DNA from: Desulfitobacterium chlororespirans DSM 11544
Lineage (GTDB): Bacteria; Bacillota; Desulfitobacteriia; Desulfitobacteriales; Desulfitobacteriaceae
Length of the DNA: 64,000 nucleotides
Assembly: GCF_900143285.1 (NCBI RefSeq)
Contig: NZ_FRDN01000014.1
Location: 62,001-126,000 of the forward strand
Reading direction: 5' to 3'
Shown piece after piece: positions 8,465-17,150 of the stretch (position 1 is its first letter; each line of letters opens with the position of its first letter). Below the pieces are notes generated by a model. It did no database searches. It was not told the origin of the DNA and was given only the letters and a program-made list of their open reading frames with translations. Both the position numbers and the translations under genes were made by a program.

Positions 8465-8887
8465 ATGGGATTAGCCATGGAACAAGCGCGCATTCGTGTT
8501 TTGGTGGGCAAACCAGGTTTAGATGGCCATGACCGGGGTGCGAAAGTCATCGCCCGCGCCTTACGTGACGGGGGAATGGAAGTCATCTATTCGGGACTGC
8601 ATCAAACTCCTGAACAAATTGTCGCAGCGGCGATTCAAGAGGATGTGGATGTGATCGGGCTCAGTATCTTATCCGGTTCCCATATGACTGTCTTTCCAAG
8701 GGTTAGAGAACTTCTTGAGGAGCAGCATGCTGAAGATATTATTGTCATGGGAGGGGGAACCCTGCCTGAAGAAGATGTTAAAGCATTAATTGAAGGCGGA
8801 TGCGCGGAAGCGCTTTTTACTCCGGGCACACCGACAACCGATATTATTCAGTGGATCAAGGATAGAGTTGAGCAAAAACAAGGCTAA
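8465..8887 (+). CDS. icmB: Acyl-CoA mutase small subunit, B12-binding
   Basis: This 140-aa protein is the cobalamin-binding partner of the preceding large subunit. It has the base-off/His-on signature GLDGHDRG (Asp20, lower axial His22, Gly25), followed by the GLSILSGSH loop and the [11 protein letters not shown] stretch that line the nucleotide tail pocket. It begins 25 bases after the large subunit with a strong ribosome binding site (GGGAGGG). A strong terminator follows at 8901, closing the first sigma-54 unit. Alone it has no activity. Together with IcmA it would form the two-chain mutase typical of isobutyryl-CoA and 2-hydroxyisobutyryl-CoA mutases. Confidence 0.9.
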   Translation: MGLAMEQARIRVLVGKPGLDGHDRGAKVIARALRDGGMEVIYSGLHQTPEQIVAAAIQEDVDVIGLSILSGSHMTVFPRVRELLEEQHAEDIIVMGGGTLPEEDVKALIEGGCAEALFTPGTPTTDIIQWIKDRVEQKQG

Positions 8888-8900
8888 TCATTGCTAAAAT

Positions 8901-8958
8901 TGTCCCGAAAGCGGACGCATTGTGCACACAAATGCCTGCTTTCGGGACAGTTGTTTTT
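8901..8958 (+). terminator. Rho-independent terminator after the mutase operon
   Basis: TGTCCCGAAAGC (8901-8912) pairs with GCTTTCGGGACA (8938-8949), with further pairing inside, followed by GTTGTTTTTTAC. It separates the two sigma-54 units. Confidence 0.85.
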
Positions 8959-9110
8959 TACTTTTCCATGGTTTTCTTATCCCATATTCCTGAACGGGTA
9001 AGGTCAAAAATTTTCTTGCCGAGGATTTAATCCTTAAACCCTGTGACACCAGGCGTCTTTATCGGTTGCATCCTTTATCCATTGGCCATTCGTAAGCAAA
9101 GCGAAAGGTT

Positions 9111-9126
9111 TGGCATCATTGTTGCA
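9111..9126 (+). promoter_or_regulatory. Sigma-54 (-24/-12) promoter of the butyryl-CoA oxidation operon
   Basis: TGGCATCATTGTTGCA has GG at 9112-9113 and GC at 9124-9125 with exactly ten bases between, a full match to the consensus. It is 75 bases upstream of the hbd start. A perfect 13-base palindrome, AGGATTTAATCCT (9022-9034), lies about 80 bases further upstream and is a candidate activator site. Confidence 0.85.
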
Positions 9127-9200
9127 AGATAATTCAGAATATTAAAAACGATACACTATTCCCTGCTTAACAAACCATGCTCCAGAAAGGAGGAAGGCCA

Positions 9201-10040
9201 ATGAAAAGAATCATGATTATTGGTGCAGGACAAATGGGTGGTGGCATAGCACAGGTTGCTGCCCAAGCAGGCTATTCAGTTATTCTCAATGATCTTAAAG
9301 AAGAATTCGTAACCCGCGGGCTGAGTGTGATTGAGAAAAACCTGAGACGCAATGTGGAAAAAGGAAAGCTTGAAGCCACAGAATGTGCAGCAATTTTAGG
9401 ACGCATTACCCAATCCACCGCTTTGCAGGATGCAGCCGCAGCTGACCTGGTTATTGAGGCAGCCGTAGAAAATATGGTGATCAAGAGTCAGCTTTTTACT
9501 CAACTGGATGAGATTTGTCCGGAGCATACCATTCTGGCAACGAATACATCCTCTCTCCCCATAACGGAGATTGCTGCCTTTACTCAACGTCCCGACCGGG
9601 TTATCGGTATGCACTTTATGAATCCGGTTCCGGTGATGAAGCTGGTGGAAGTCATTCGCGGCCTGGCCACCAGCGACGAAGTCTATCAAACCATTGAAGC
9701 CTTAAGTCAGGAAATGGGAAAAACCCCTGTGGAGGTCAATGATGCCCCTGGATTTGTGGCCAACCGTATCTTAATCCCCATGATCAATGAAGCCGTTTAT
9801 ACCCTTTATGAAGGGATTGCCACGGTTGAAGATATTGATCAGGTGATGAAACTGGGGATGAATCATCCCATGGGCCCCTTAGCTTTGGCAGATTTAATCG
9901 GCTTGGATACAGTGCTGTCCATCTCCGAAATTCTTCATGAAGGTCTGGGGGACAAATATCGTCCCTGCCCGCTTCTGCGCAAATATGTTAAAGCCGGTTG
10001 GTACGGAAGAAAATCCGGTCGTGGTTTTTACCAATATTAA
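9201..10040 (+). CDS. hbd: 3-hydroxybutyryl-CoA dehydrogenase
   Basis: Cytoplasmic NAD(P)-dependent dehydrogenase interconverting 3-hydroxybutyryl-CoA and acetoacetyl-CoA. The Rossmann motif [17 protein letters not shown] is at residues 9-25. The catalytic residues lie in [10 protein letters not shown] and [16 protein letters not shown] (His-Glu pair), followed by [11 protein letters not shown] at the start of the C-terminal domain. The length of 279 aa is standard for bacterial Hbd. ATG 9201 is chosen because AAAGGAGG lies seven bases before it; an in-frame upstream start at 9177 lacks this. It is the first gene after the second sigma-54 promoter and feeds the thiolase that follows. Confidence 0.95.
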   Translation: MKRIMIIGAGQMGGGIAQVAAQAGYSVILNDLKEEFVTRGLSVIEKNLRRNVEKGKLEATECAAILGRITQSTALQDAAAADLVIEAAVENMVIKSQLFTQLDEICPEHTILATNTSSLPITEIAAFTQRPDRVIGMHFMNPVPVMKLVEVIRGLATSDEVYQTIEALSQEMGKTPVEVNDAPGFVANRILIPMINEAVYTLYEGIATVEDIDQVMKLGMNHPMGPLALADLIGLDTVLSISEILHEGLGDKYRPCPLLRKYVKAGWYGRKSGRGFYQY

Positions 10041-10091
10041 TTTTACCAATATAACAAAGAGACAATCTCAGTCACGGGGGAGGAGCCAACG

Positions 10092-11453
10092 ATGTCAGAA
10101 AAAGTGATTCAGAAACTTGAACACACCAGAAAAAACTATTACAAAGATGCTGAAATTGCCGCTTACGGTGAAAGAAAGCCGGATTACTCGACCCTGGGAA
10201 GAAAAATTGAGAATACCTATGCCAGGCAGCGTCAAGTCGTCTGTGTGGAAGCCTGCCGGACACCCTATGGCAAGTCGCTGGGGGCCCTGCTGGAGTACGA
10301 TGCGGCTCAATTAGGAGCACTGGCTATTAAAGAAGTTCTCCGGCGGACGGGGGGAAAAGTCGCCCCAGGTGAAGTGGATTATGTGATCATGGGTCATGTC
10401 GTGCAGGCGGGCAGCGGTCAGGTCTCCAGCCGCCAAGCCACTCTTTTGGCGGGATTGCCGGAACATGTGCCTTCCATTACGGTCAATAAAGTATGCTCCT
10501 CCGGTGTCAAGACCATTGATCTGGGGGTGCAAATGATTGCTTTAGGCAGGGCGGAAATAGTCATTGCCGGCGGACAGGAGAGCATGAGCACTATTCCTTT
10601 CTCACTGCCGGACATGCGCAGGGGCCGGAAGATGGGGCTTCCCAATATCGACTGTGTTGATCTGATGGTCAAGGATGGTCTTTGGGATTCCTTTTATGAG
10701 CGCCATATGGCCATTCACGGTTCTGAAGTGGCCGATGAATTCGGCTACAGCCGGGAGGAGCAGGACGAATGGGCCCTCCATTCACAGCTCGCCGCCTCGG
10801 CAGCGATCGCTGCCGGGAAGCTTGATGCTGAAATCTTTCCGGTGGCCGTTAAAAAGGGCAAAGAAACCCTGGAAAGAGATGAAGGCCCCCGTGCCAATAC
10901 CACCCTGGAAGGCTTGGCTAAGCTTGGCCCCGTTTTTGATCATGTTAGTGCTGTAACCGGGAAGCCTGGCAGTGTAACCGCCGGCAATGCGCCGGGAACA
11001 AACGACGGCGGGGATGTCTGTCTCCTGATGAGCCGGGCGAAAGCCGATGAACTCGGCCTCAAACCCCTTTTTTCCATTGTGGACTATGCCGAAGTTTCCC
11101 AGCCCACCAAGGATATTGCTACCGTTCCCGGGCTTTCGATCAAGAAAGTCCTAGAACAAAACAAGCTGACCCTTGATGATGTAAAGCTCATCGAAATCAA
11201 TGAAGCCTTTGCTGCGGTCGCCCTGGTGAGCGCCCGCACGATTCTGGGTATGACCAAGGAACAAATGTATGAAAAAGTCAATGTCAACGGCGGAGCCATT
11301 GCCTATGGGCATCCCATTGGAGCGACCGGAGCCAGAATCGTCATGACCTTAGCCTATGAGCTAAAGCGCCGGGGGGGCGGTTATGGAGTGTGTGGCATCT
11401 GTGCGGGGCATGCCCAGGGTGATGCCATGCTCATCTATGTGGACCCTGATTGA
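10092..11453 (+). CDS. Acetyl-CoA C-acetyltransferase (thiolase) with N-terminal extension
   Basis: This thiolase cleaves acetoacetyl-CoA to two acetyl-CoA, or runs in reverse. The nucleophilic Cys is in VNKVCSSGVKT, and the second site NEAFAAVAL and the GHPIGATGA loop are present. The third motif reads CGICAGHAQGDA instead of the usual C-x-G-G-G-Q-G, which I recall from some other anaerobe thiolases. At 453 aa it is about 50 residues longer than standard. The extra N-terminus (through RQRQVVCVEACRTPYG) is charged and without known motif. The ribosome binding site is GGGGGAGGAG. It lies 50 bases after hbd in the same operon. Confidence 0.92.
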   Translation: MSEKVIQKLEHTRKNYYKDAEIAAYGERKPDYSTLGRKIENTYARQRQVVCVEACRTPYGKSLGALLEYDAAQLGALAIKEVLRRTGGKVAPGEVDYVIMGHVVQAGSGQVSSRQATLLAGLPEHVPSITVNKVCSSGVKTIDLGVQMIALGRAEIVIAGGQESMSTIPFSLPDMRRGRKMGLPNIDCVDLMVKDGLWDSFYERHMAIHGSEVADEFGYSREEQDEWALHSQLAASAAIAAGKLDAEIFPVAVKKGKETLERDEGPRANTTLEGLAKLGPVFDHVSAVTGKPGSVTAGNAPGTNDGGDVCLLMSRAKADELGLKPLFSIVDYAEVSQPTKDIATVPGLSIKKVLEQNKLTLDDVKLIEINEAFAAVALVSARTILGMTKEQMYEKVNVNGGAIAYGHPIGATGARIVMTLAYELKRRGGGYGVCGICAGHAQGDAMLIYVDPD

Positions 11454-11585
11454 TATCCAACGTGTGGACCCTGATTATATATCCAACCGATACCCGATTG
11501 AACCTATCGGACCTATCATCGAACCTATCAACATATCAACATATCGGCATATCGGCATATCGGCATATCAAATCTATCGAATATG
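11440..11585 (+). repeat. Tandem short repeats between thiolase and acyl-CoA dehydrogenase
   Basis: The last bases of the thiolase gene (GTGGACCCTGATTGATATCC) are repeated almost exactly immediately downstream (11463-11487). Then comes a run of degenerate 8- to 9-mers built on CTATC/ATATC, ending with three exact copies of CATATCGG (about 11540-11566) and partial copies. There is no open frame across it. It looks like replication slippage and could vary between strains. Confidence 0.8.
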
Positions 11586-11638
11586 AGTAAACCCTGTCAT
11601 CAAAAACAAAAAAGATAAGTTAAGGAGTAGATGGGACT

Positions 11639-12787
11639 GTGAATTTTGAACTGAGCAGTGAAACGTTGATGATCAGAGACATGGTCAGAAAATTTGCCCA
11701 AAATCAACTGGCACCTCTTGCCCCGGAATTGGACAAATCCCATGAGTTTCCCATGGCTACCTGGAACAAAATGAGAGAACTTGGGCTGACCGGCTTTCCG
11801 ATTCCTGAAGAATGGGGCGGCGGGGGAGGTTCTTACCTGGATTTTGCAATTATTGTGGAAGAGCTGGCCAAAGCCTGCGCATCGACAGCGGTTATTACCA
11901 GTGTGCACACCGGTTTAGGCTGTATGAGCATGTACCTCTACGGCAGCCAGCAGTTAAAAGAGAAATACCTGGAGAGATTGGCTACAGGGGAGATTATCGG
12001 GGCTTATGCCCTGACTGAGCCCAACGCCGGCTCAGATGCCGGTGCGCTCCGCTGCAAAGCCGAAGACCGGGGGGATCATTTTCTGGTCAATGGCGGCAAG
12101 ATTTTCATCACCAATGGCACGGTAGCCACAACTTTCTGCACTTTCGTCAAGACCGATCCTACCCAGCCTAAAGGGAAAGGGATCACTTGCCTGCTGATTG
12201 AAAAAGATCTGCCCGGATTTACCATCAGCAAACCTGTCGAGAAGATGGGCATGCATGGTTCACCTACTGTAGAGCTTAATTTTGAAAATGTCAAAGTCCC
12301 CAAAGAAAATGTCCTTGGGGAGATCAATAACGGATTTGCCGTGGCCATGGGGCTGCTGGCCGGAGGGCGGATCACCATTGGGGCTCAAGGGCTGGGAATT
12401 GCTGAAGGTTCCCTTGACTATACCATCAACTATATCAAGGAGCGGCAGCAGTTTGATAAACCCTTGGCTGCCAATCAAGGGGTCCAATTCATGATCGCTG
12501 ACATGGCCACGAAAATCGAGGCGGCGCAAATGCTCATCTACAGAGCGGCCTGGCTCAAAGATCATCAATTGCCCCATAACAAAGAAGCATCCATGGCCAA
12601 GCTTTTTGCTACCGATGTGGCCATGGAAGTCACTACGAATTGTGTGCAGTTATTAGGGGGCTATGGTTATTGTTCCGAGTACCCGGTGGAGCGCATGATG
12701 CGGGATGCTAAGATCACCCAAATCTATGAAGGCTCCAATCAGATTCAGCGCATGATCATCGGACGCGAAGTCATTGGGCGTTTTTGA
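11639..12787 (+). CDS. bcd: Acyl-CoA dehydrogenase, butyryl-CoA type
   Basis: This FAD flavoenzyme oxidises a short-chain acyl-CoA to the 2-enoyl-CoA and passes electrons to ETF. The family signatures are clear: YALTEPNAGSDAGALRC (FAD contact), GGYGYCSEYPVERMMRDAK, and the catalytic Glu in IYEGSNQIQRMIIGRE. The length of 382 aa fits butyryl-CoA and related dehydrogenases. The start is GTG 11639, after AAGGAG; the ATG a few bases upstream is followed at once by a stop in its frame. No etfA or etfB gene is in the window, so the electron acceptor must be encoded elsewhere. With butyryl-CoA from the mutase, the product would be crotonyl-CoA. Confidence 0.93.
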   Translation: MNFELSSETLMIRDMVRKFAQNQLAPLAPELDKSHEFPMATWNKMRELGLTGFPIPEEWGGGGGSYLDFAIIVEELAKACASTAVITSVHTGLGCMSMYLYGSQQLKEKYLERLATGEIIGAYALTEPNAGSDAGALRCKAEDRGDHFLVNGGKIFITNGTVATTFCTFVKTDPTQPKGKGITCLLIEKDLPGFTISKPVEKMGMHGSPTVELNFENVKVPKENVLGEINNGFAVAMGLLAGGRITIGAQGLGIAEGSLDYTINYIKERQQFDKPLAANQGVQFMIADMATKIEAAQMLIYRAAWLKDHQLPHNKEASMAKLFATDVAMEVTTNCVQLLGGYGYCSEYPVERMMRDAKITQIYEGSNQIQRMIIGREVIGRF

Positions 12788-12962
12788 GGGTTATTTAAGG
12801 GTTAGGAAGATATTAATTAAATAAGACTTCTTTCAAGTGGAATTCGGCCCCCACTGAAAGTTAGTCGGGTCCATACTGGATTAGCCCTCCTTGAGCACCC
12901 GCCGCCTATCAAGGCGGGAGGCAAATGGGTTAATTCAGTAATATAAAAGGAGGTTTAGTTCT

Positions 12963-13931
12963 ATGGCAAGACCGCAACATGTTAGTTTAACGGAAGCCAT
13001 CGGCCAAATCAAGGATGGAGATATGCTGACCTTTGGTGGCTTTACAGTCTGGCGCCGCCCTATGGCCGCCATTTACGAGATTATCCGCCAGAAGAAACGG
13101 AGTCTGCATTTGGTTGAAGTCAACGGCGGGACCCATGATGATATGCTGGTGGGAGCCGGCTGTGTCGGGGTATGGGAATCCTGCTGGAGCGGACATGAAC
13201 TTTATGGCAAATTAGGGGGCAATCTGGCCCGTAAAATCGAAAATAAAGAAATTTTATATGAAGACTGGTCCCATATTCATGCTTTATACCGCTTAGCCGC
13301 CGCGGCTAAGGGAGTTCCTTTCCTGCCCACTTATTCGGCCATAGGCTGCGATATGCTCAATCCTGAGAATGATAACCTGGGCAAAGCAGGGCTCCGGGAC
13401 GGCTCCAACCGCCATATCGGCAAACATAAATTTATCACTTATAAAGAGCCCTTTACGGATTCCGAAATCACCCTGATCCCAGCGGCCAGCCCTGATTGGT
13501 GCATCACCCATGTCCAGATGGTCGGGGAGGAAGGAACCGTCCGGGTGGATGGCTTAAGATTCAGCGACGAAGAAGCCATCAAAGCCTCAAAGCACAATAT
13601 CATTATCGCCGAGCAAGTTGTTCCTGAGGAGTATCTGCGGCGTGAACCAACCCGCAATATGCTTCCCGGCTATTTCGTGGATTATATCGTCGAATTGCCC
13701 TGGGGCGCTCATCCCACCGGCTTATACGGCGCCTATGAGCCTGATGGTCCTTTTATCAATGACTTCTTTAAGTCTACCCGTACTCAGGAAGGCTTCGACC
13801 AATGGGCTGAAGAGTGGATCTTCGGGGTTAAAGATTTCGGGGAATATTTAAGCAAGCTGGGGATTACACGACTGGAAAACCTGCGGGCCAACCCTGCTTT
13901 AGGTTATTCTTCAAAATTAAAAAGGGGGTAA
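12963..13931 (+). CDS. CoA-transferase subunit A, glutaconate CoA-transferase family
   Basis: Alpha chain (322 aa) of a two-subunit class I CoA-transferase of the GctAB type. It begins MARPQHVSLTEAIGQIKDGDMLTFGGF; the GGF strand and the following HLVEVNGGTHDDMLVGAG belong to the CoA-transferase fold. Such enzymes move CoA between a carboxylic acid and an acyl-CoA, and here would activate an incoming acid such as isobutyrate or butyrate using acetyl-CoA, though the substrate cannot be read from sequence. It follows a 175-base gap with a small GC-rich hairpin (12898-12918) but no promoter I could recognise, and has a strong ribosome binding site (AAGGAGG). Confidence 0.88.
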   Translation: MARPQHVSLTEAIGQIKDGDMLTFGGFTVWRRPMAAIYEIIRQKKRSLHLVEVNGGTHDDMLVGAGCVGVWESCWSGHELYGKLGGNLARKIENKEILYEDWSHIHALYRLAAAAKGVPFLPTYSAIGCDMLNPENDNLGKAGLRDGSNRHIGKHKFITYKEPFTDSEITLIPAASPDWCITHVQMVGEEGTVRVDGLRFSDEEAIKASKHNIIIAEQVVPEEYLRREPTRNMLPGYFVDYIVELPWGAHPTGLYGAYEPDGPFINDFFKSTRTQEGFDQWAEEWIFGVKDFGEYLSKLGITRLENLRANPALGYSSKLKRG

Positions 13932-13935
13932 GGGC

Positions 13936-14745
13936 ATGGAAAGCAAGAAAGAACATTCAAAGATCGGAGAATTTAAACCCATGGATCTCCTGGCCTGTGC
14001 AGCTGCGCGGGAGGTCAGGGATGGGGAAGTTGTTTTTGCCGGCACAGGACTGCCCATGCTGGCCATCATGTTGGCTCAAAAAACCCAAGCGCCTACAGCG
14101 GTTTGTATCTATGAATCCGGTTCAATCGATGGCCGTCCTATTGATTTACCCACTTCGGTCGCCGATGCCCGCTGCAGCTATCAGGCTGCTGTGGCCGACG
14201 GCCTGATGGATGCCTTCAGCCAGCTTCAATCAGGGAGAGTCGACCTGGCTTACCTGGGTGGAGCCGAGGTGGACATGTACGGGAATGTCAACACAACCTT
14301 CATGGGCGGCCCCGCCGGCAAACGCCTCACCGGCAGCGGAGGAAATACGGATATCCATTCCCTGGCCAGAAGAAGTGTGCTGATTATGCCTCAGATCAAT
14401 CAAAAACGCCGCTTTGTGGAAAAGGTCAGCTATATCACTTCACCGGGATGGAAATTTCCCCATGGACCCAATCGGGAATGGGTCCCCAAGCAAGAAGTAT
14501 ATGGCTCCGCCTTCAGAGGCGGCCCGGCAGCCGTTATCTCCGATATGGGGATTTATCGCTTCGATGAAAACGGCGAACTATATCTTGATACTGTTCATCC
14601 CGGATTTTCAGCGGAAGATTGCCGCGATAACTGCTGTTTTGATCTGAATATCTCCAAAGTCAAGGGCGAGACACCCACTCCGACTTATGAAGAATTGGAA
14701 CTCCTTCACAAAGTGATTGACCCCGAAGGGATTATTATGAAGTAG
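13936..14745 (+). CDS. CoA-transferase subunit B, glutaconate CoA-transferase family
   Basis: Beta chain (269 aa), starting four bases after subunit A. The motif VCIYESGSIDGRP contains the Glu expected to form the covalent glutamyl-CoA intermediate (E-S/N-G pattern of class I enzymes). The next recognisable part is LAYLGGAEVDMYGNVN followed by GGNTDIHSLARRSV. It is the last gene of the second sigma-54 unit and is followed at once by a terminator. Together with subunit A it would make a heteromer in the cytoplasm. The product is named by family; glutaconate itself is not implied. Confidence 0.88.
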   Translation: MESKKEHSKIGEFKPMDLLACAAAREVRDGEVVFAGTGLPMLAIMLAQKTQAPTAVCIYESGSIDGRPIDLPTSVADARCSYQAAVADGLMDAFSQLQSGRVDLAYLGGAEVDMYGNVNTTFMGGPAGKRLTGSGGNTDIHSLARRSVLIMPQINQKRRFVEKVSYITSPGWKFPHGPNREWVPKQEVYGSAFRGGPAAVISDMGIYRFDENGELYLDTVHPGFSAEDCRDNCCFDLNISKVKGETPTPTYEELELLHKVIDPEGIIMK

Positions 14746-14748
14746 ACA

Positions 14749-14793
14749 AAAGACGGACTATCAGAGTAAAGCTGATGGCCCGTCTTTGTCTTT
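14749..14793 (+). terminator. Rho-independent terminator of the butyrate operon
   Basis: AAAGACGG (14749-14756) pairs with CCGTCTTT (14780-14787). There is additional inner pairing (TATCAG with CTGATG), and TGTCTTT follows. Confidence 0.75.
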
Positions 14794-14869
14794 AACCCGT
14801 CATTGTCTTTAAAAGGTAGAGGGCACACGGCTTTGCGAAAGAAACAGAGTGTAGTGTTAAAGTACAACG

Positions 14870-15400
14870 TCAGATTTTGCAGTTTTCAAATGTAGTTACC
14901 TCACCGTTTTTGGCAACGGCTTTAGCGAAATCATAGTCTTTGGGCTTGCCGCTGAAATAATAGTTTATTACTCGTGTATTTGCAGCGTGAGTAACAATTA
15001 AGATATTCTTTCCTCTATGTTCTTCCATAATCATATCGCAAAAACTGCTGTTTCGTTTCGTAAAATCTTTGAAACTTTCCGTGCCCTTATCGCCGTTCAT
15101 AGCTGCCTGCCAAAATAACTTCATTGCTTCCGCAGTTTCTGCTGTACCCTCAAATTCGCCGCAATTTATTTCGGCAAGTCTTTCATCAGATACAATTTGC
15201 CCTTTATAGATAATTTCGCAGGTTTGACGGGCCCGTTTTTGAGGACTACAAAAGCACTCATCAAAACTAACATTCTTCAAGTTTTCAGCTTGCTGTTTTG
15301 CCTGTGCTATTCCAGTTTGATTTAACTCGGTTTCCGTACAGCCGTTGAATTTCTTTAATAAGTTCCAATCGGTTTGACCCTGACGTACAAGGTATATCAT
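14870..15400 (-). CDS. Histidine phosphatase (phosphoglycerate mutase-like) protein lacking the catalytic His
   Basis: The fold is that of the histidine phosphatase superfamily (176 aa). The entry motif, normally R-H-G-[EQ]-T, reads LVRQGQTDWN here, so the phosphate-accepting His (position 7) is Gln, encoded CAG. The rest of the active site is kept: FCSPQKRARQT (second Arg), GEFEGT, and IVTHAANTRV with the second His. I chose the start at 15400 because MIYLV... is the usual N-terminus and GGGGGGATG precedes it; the upstream 37-codon extension has no counterpart. With Gln for His the protein may be a pseudo-enzyme. It stands alone between convergent and divergent neighbours. Confidence 0.8.
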   Translation of the reverse strand: MIYLVRQGQTDWNLLKKFNGCTETELNQTGIAQAKQQAENLKNVSFDECFCSPQKRARQTCEIIYKGQIVSDERLAEINCGEFEGTAETAEAMKLFWQAAMNGDKGTESFKDFTKRNSSFCDMIMEEHRGKNILIVTHAANTRVINYYFSGKPKDYDFAKAVAKNGEVTTFENCKI

Positions 15401-15576
15401 AATTACATCCCCCCTTAATATAGATTCTGTTAAGAAGAGCCTCTGTGAGGAGTTTTTTCGTGTTTTTATATGAAATTGGGATTTTGTAGGTATAGAAAGT
15501 TCAAAGCTCATAAATTATAATGAGGGGAGGAGAATAGCTTATGCTCTTCTCAAGTTTTTTGTAAAGGATGATTCGA

Positions 15577-15789
15577 TTGTCAAAGTTATACGCTATTTAT
15601 ACTCTCACCGGTAATGAGGAAAGATTCCTGGGGCAGGCCTATTTGACGGCCAAAGACCTGGAAGCCATTGAAGAAAGCTTTACCGGGACGCCTGAATCGG
15701 AGCATCATATTGCTCTTACCGACGGAGATCAGGTTAATGTTAATGCCATTGACTCCATCGAAGAGATTACCGACGACGGGGAAGAATAG
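15577..15789 (+). CDS. Small acidic hypothetical protein, 70 aa
   Basis: A short soluble acidic protein. It begins SKLYAIYTLTGNEERFLGQAYLTAKDLEAIEESF and ends with the acidic run SIEEITDDGEE. A TTG at 15577 is preceded at a good distance by AAAGGATG, while the in-frame ATG at 15568 has the same purines right against it, so I prefer TTG. No domain is recognised. It resembles small proteins made of alternating strands and helices that may fold as one compact domain, but no function can be assigned. Confidence 0.55.
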   Translation: MSKLYAIYTLTGNEERFLGQAYLTAKDLEAIEESFTGTPESEHHIALTDGDQVNVNAIDSIEEITDDGEE

Positions 15790-15944
15790 GATAGAAGTAA
15801 AACTTAACGTGACAAAAGCCTGGGAGATGCACAAGTATCTTTCAGTTTTTTTATTTTCTAAAAGGAAGCTTGGAAAAAATGTGAAATTGCCAAATGGGGT
15901 AATAACAACGCTGCCACTAAATTAGCACGGTGTTGTTATTATGC

Positions 15945-16934
15945 TTACCTGAATTTAATATGATCCGCTGCACGTCTAAGCTGTTCATCGAGGACCTTGG
16001 CATAAATTCTTGTCGTCCTGGGGTCGCTGTGACCAAGAGCATCCTGAACGATGGCCAGATTTTCAGTTTCCCGGAGCAGGAGGGTGGCAAAGGTCGAACG
16101 CAGTTTATGAGCACTATAGCCCTCCGTATTATGGCCAAAGTTTTGCAGAATGGCCATATATTTTTTGATCAGATCCTGAATGGCACGCTTGCTCATGCGG
16201 TTGCCCTGGATAGAGAGGAACAAGGCCTCGGTATGCTGGAGCACATAGCGGGGACGTTCATTCTTGATATAATCCTGGATGGCTGTGGCCACTTCGGCGT
16301 TAAAATAGATATTGGTTTCTTTATTTCCTTTGCGAATGACGGCAAAACAGCCTTTATTAAAGTCGATGCTTTGTAAACTCAGGCCATATAGCTCACTTAA
16401 GCGCAATCCCGTACCGATGAAGGTCAGGAAGATGGCATAATCCCTTTTCTCTGTATAGAGATGATACTTAAGTTGGCCTTCACTTAAGCCGGTGCCAGTC
16501 TCAATAATATCCACCAAATCGGCGATCTGCTCCGGCTCAAGGGCTTTGGGGGCTTTCTGATTCTGAGAGATGGGATTGAGCTTTATGGTGATATCTTTTA
16601 AGATCAGATCCTCCCGCAATAAATATCGGTAAAAGGACTTGATCGCAGCTTGTTTGCGGGCTAAGGCTCTTACTCCGTTTTTTCTTTGGGTGCGGGCCCA
16701 ATTTAAATAGGCTTCAACATCAGTATGTTGAACCTGCTGAAGGTGTCCGATGGTCAAGGCAGAAGGGGAGGGAGGAAAGCCCGGTTTGTAGTCACAAATA
16801 AATTGCAAAAAGAGCAAGAGTTCCTGGGCATAAGCTTTCTGAGTGTGGGGGGACCTGTTGATTACCCCCAGATGGTTGATGTATGTATAAGCATAAGAGG
16901 GGAGAGGGATATCAAAAATATTTGCCATGCTCAT
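15945..16934 (-). CDS. Tyrosine recombinase, XerC/XerD-like
   Basis: A 329-aa site-specific recombinase. The N-terminal SAM-like DNA-binding domain covers about residues 10-115. The catalytic domain has the full set: Arg in GTGLRLSELYGLS, Lys in IRKGNKETNIY, His-x-x-Arg in SAHKLRSTFA, His in LGHSDPRTT and the nucleophile Tyr in TRIYAKVLDEQ. The length and the absence of an arm-binding domain fit Xer-type rather than phage integrases. There is no neighbouring excisionase, attachment site or phage gene. It may be a chromosomal Xer protein, an orphan recombinase, or a relic of an element; the sequence does not decide. Confidence 0.9.
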   Translation of the reverse strand: MSMANIFDIPLPSYAYTYINHLGVINRSPHTQKAYAQELLLFLQFICDYKPGFPPSPSALTIGHLQQVQHTDVEAYLNWARTQRKNGVRALARKQAAIKSFYRYLLREDLILKDITIKLNPISQNQKAPKALEPEQIADLVDIIETGTGLSEGQLKYHLYTEKRDYAIFLTFIGTGLRLSELYGLSLQSIDFNKGCFAVIRKGNKETNIYFNAEVATAIQDYIKNERPRYVLQHTEALFLSIQGNRMSKRAIQDLIKKYMAILQNFGHNTEGYSAHKLRSTFATLLLRETENLAIVQDALGHSDPRTTRIYAKVLDEQLRRAADHIKFR

Positions 16935-17150
16935 TCATCTCCAATTTAAATTCATCTTCAAATTAACTTGATAACTTTATCTTTGTAAGTCATATTTTAG
17001 AGGATAAAGGATGCAAAATCAACTCTGTATTAAAACGATATTTAGCGCAGAGTTAATTTTGAGGGCAGCTACCTGGAGTGCGATTATAAAAATAGTGCTA
17101 GTATGGATTGGGCAATTATGTTAATATCAAATAAATAGGAGGAATGAGCT

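Noticed and set aside
12788-12962. A third sigma-54 promoter before the CoA-transferase genes
   Set aside because: No GG-N10-GC pair in a TGGC/TTGC context was found in this gap, only a small GC-rich hairpin, so the CoA-transferase genes are probably served by the promoter at 9111.
15945-16934. The recombinase as the integrase of a genomic island
   Set aside because: No tRNA, no direct repeat that could be an attachment site, and no phage or conjugation genes nearby.
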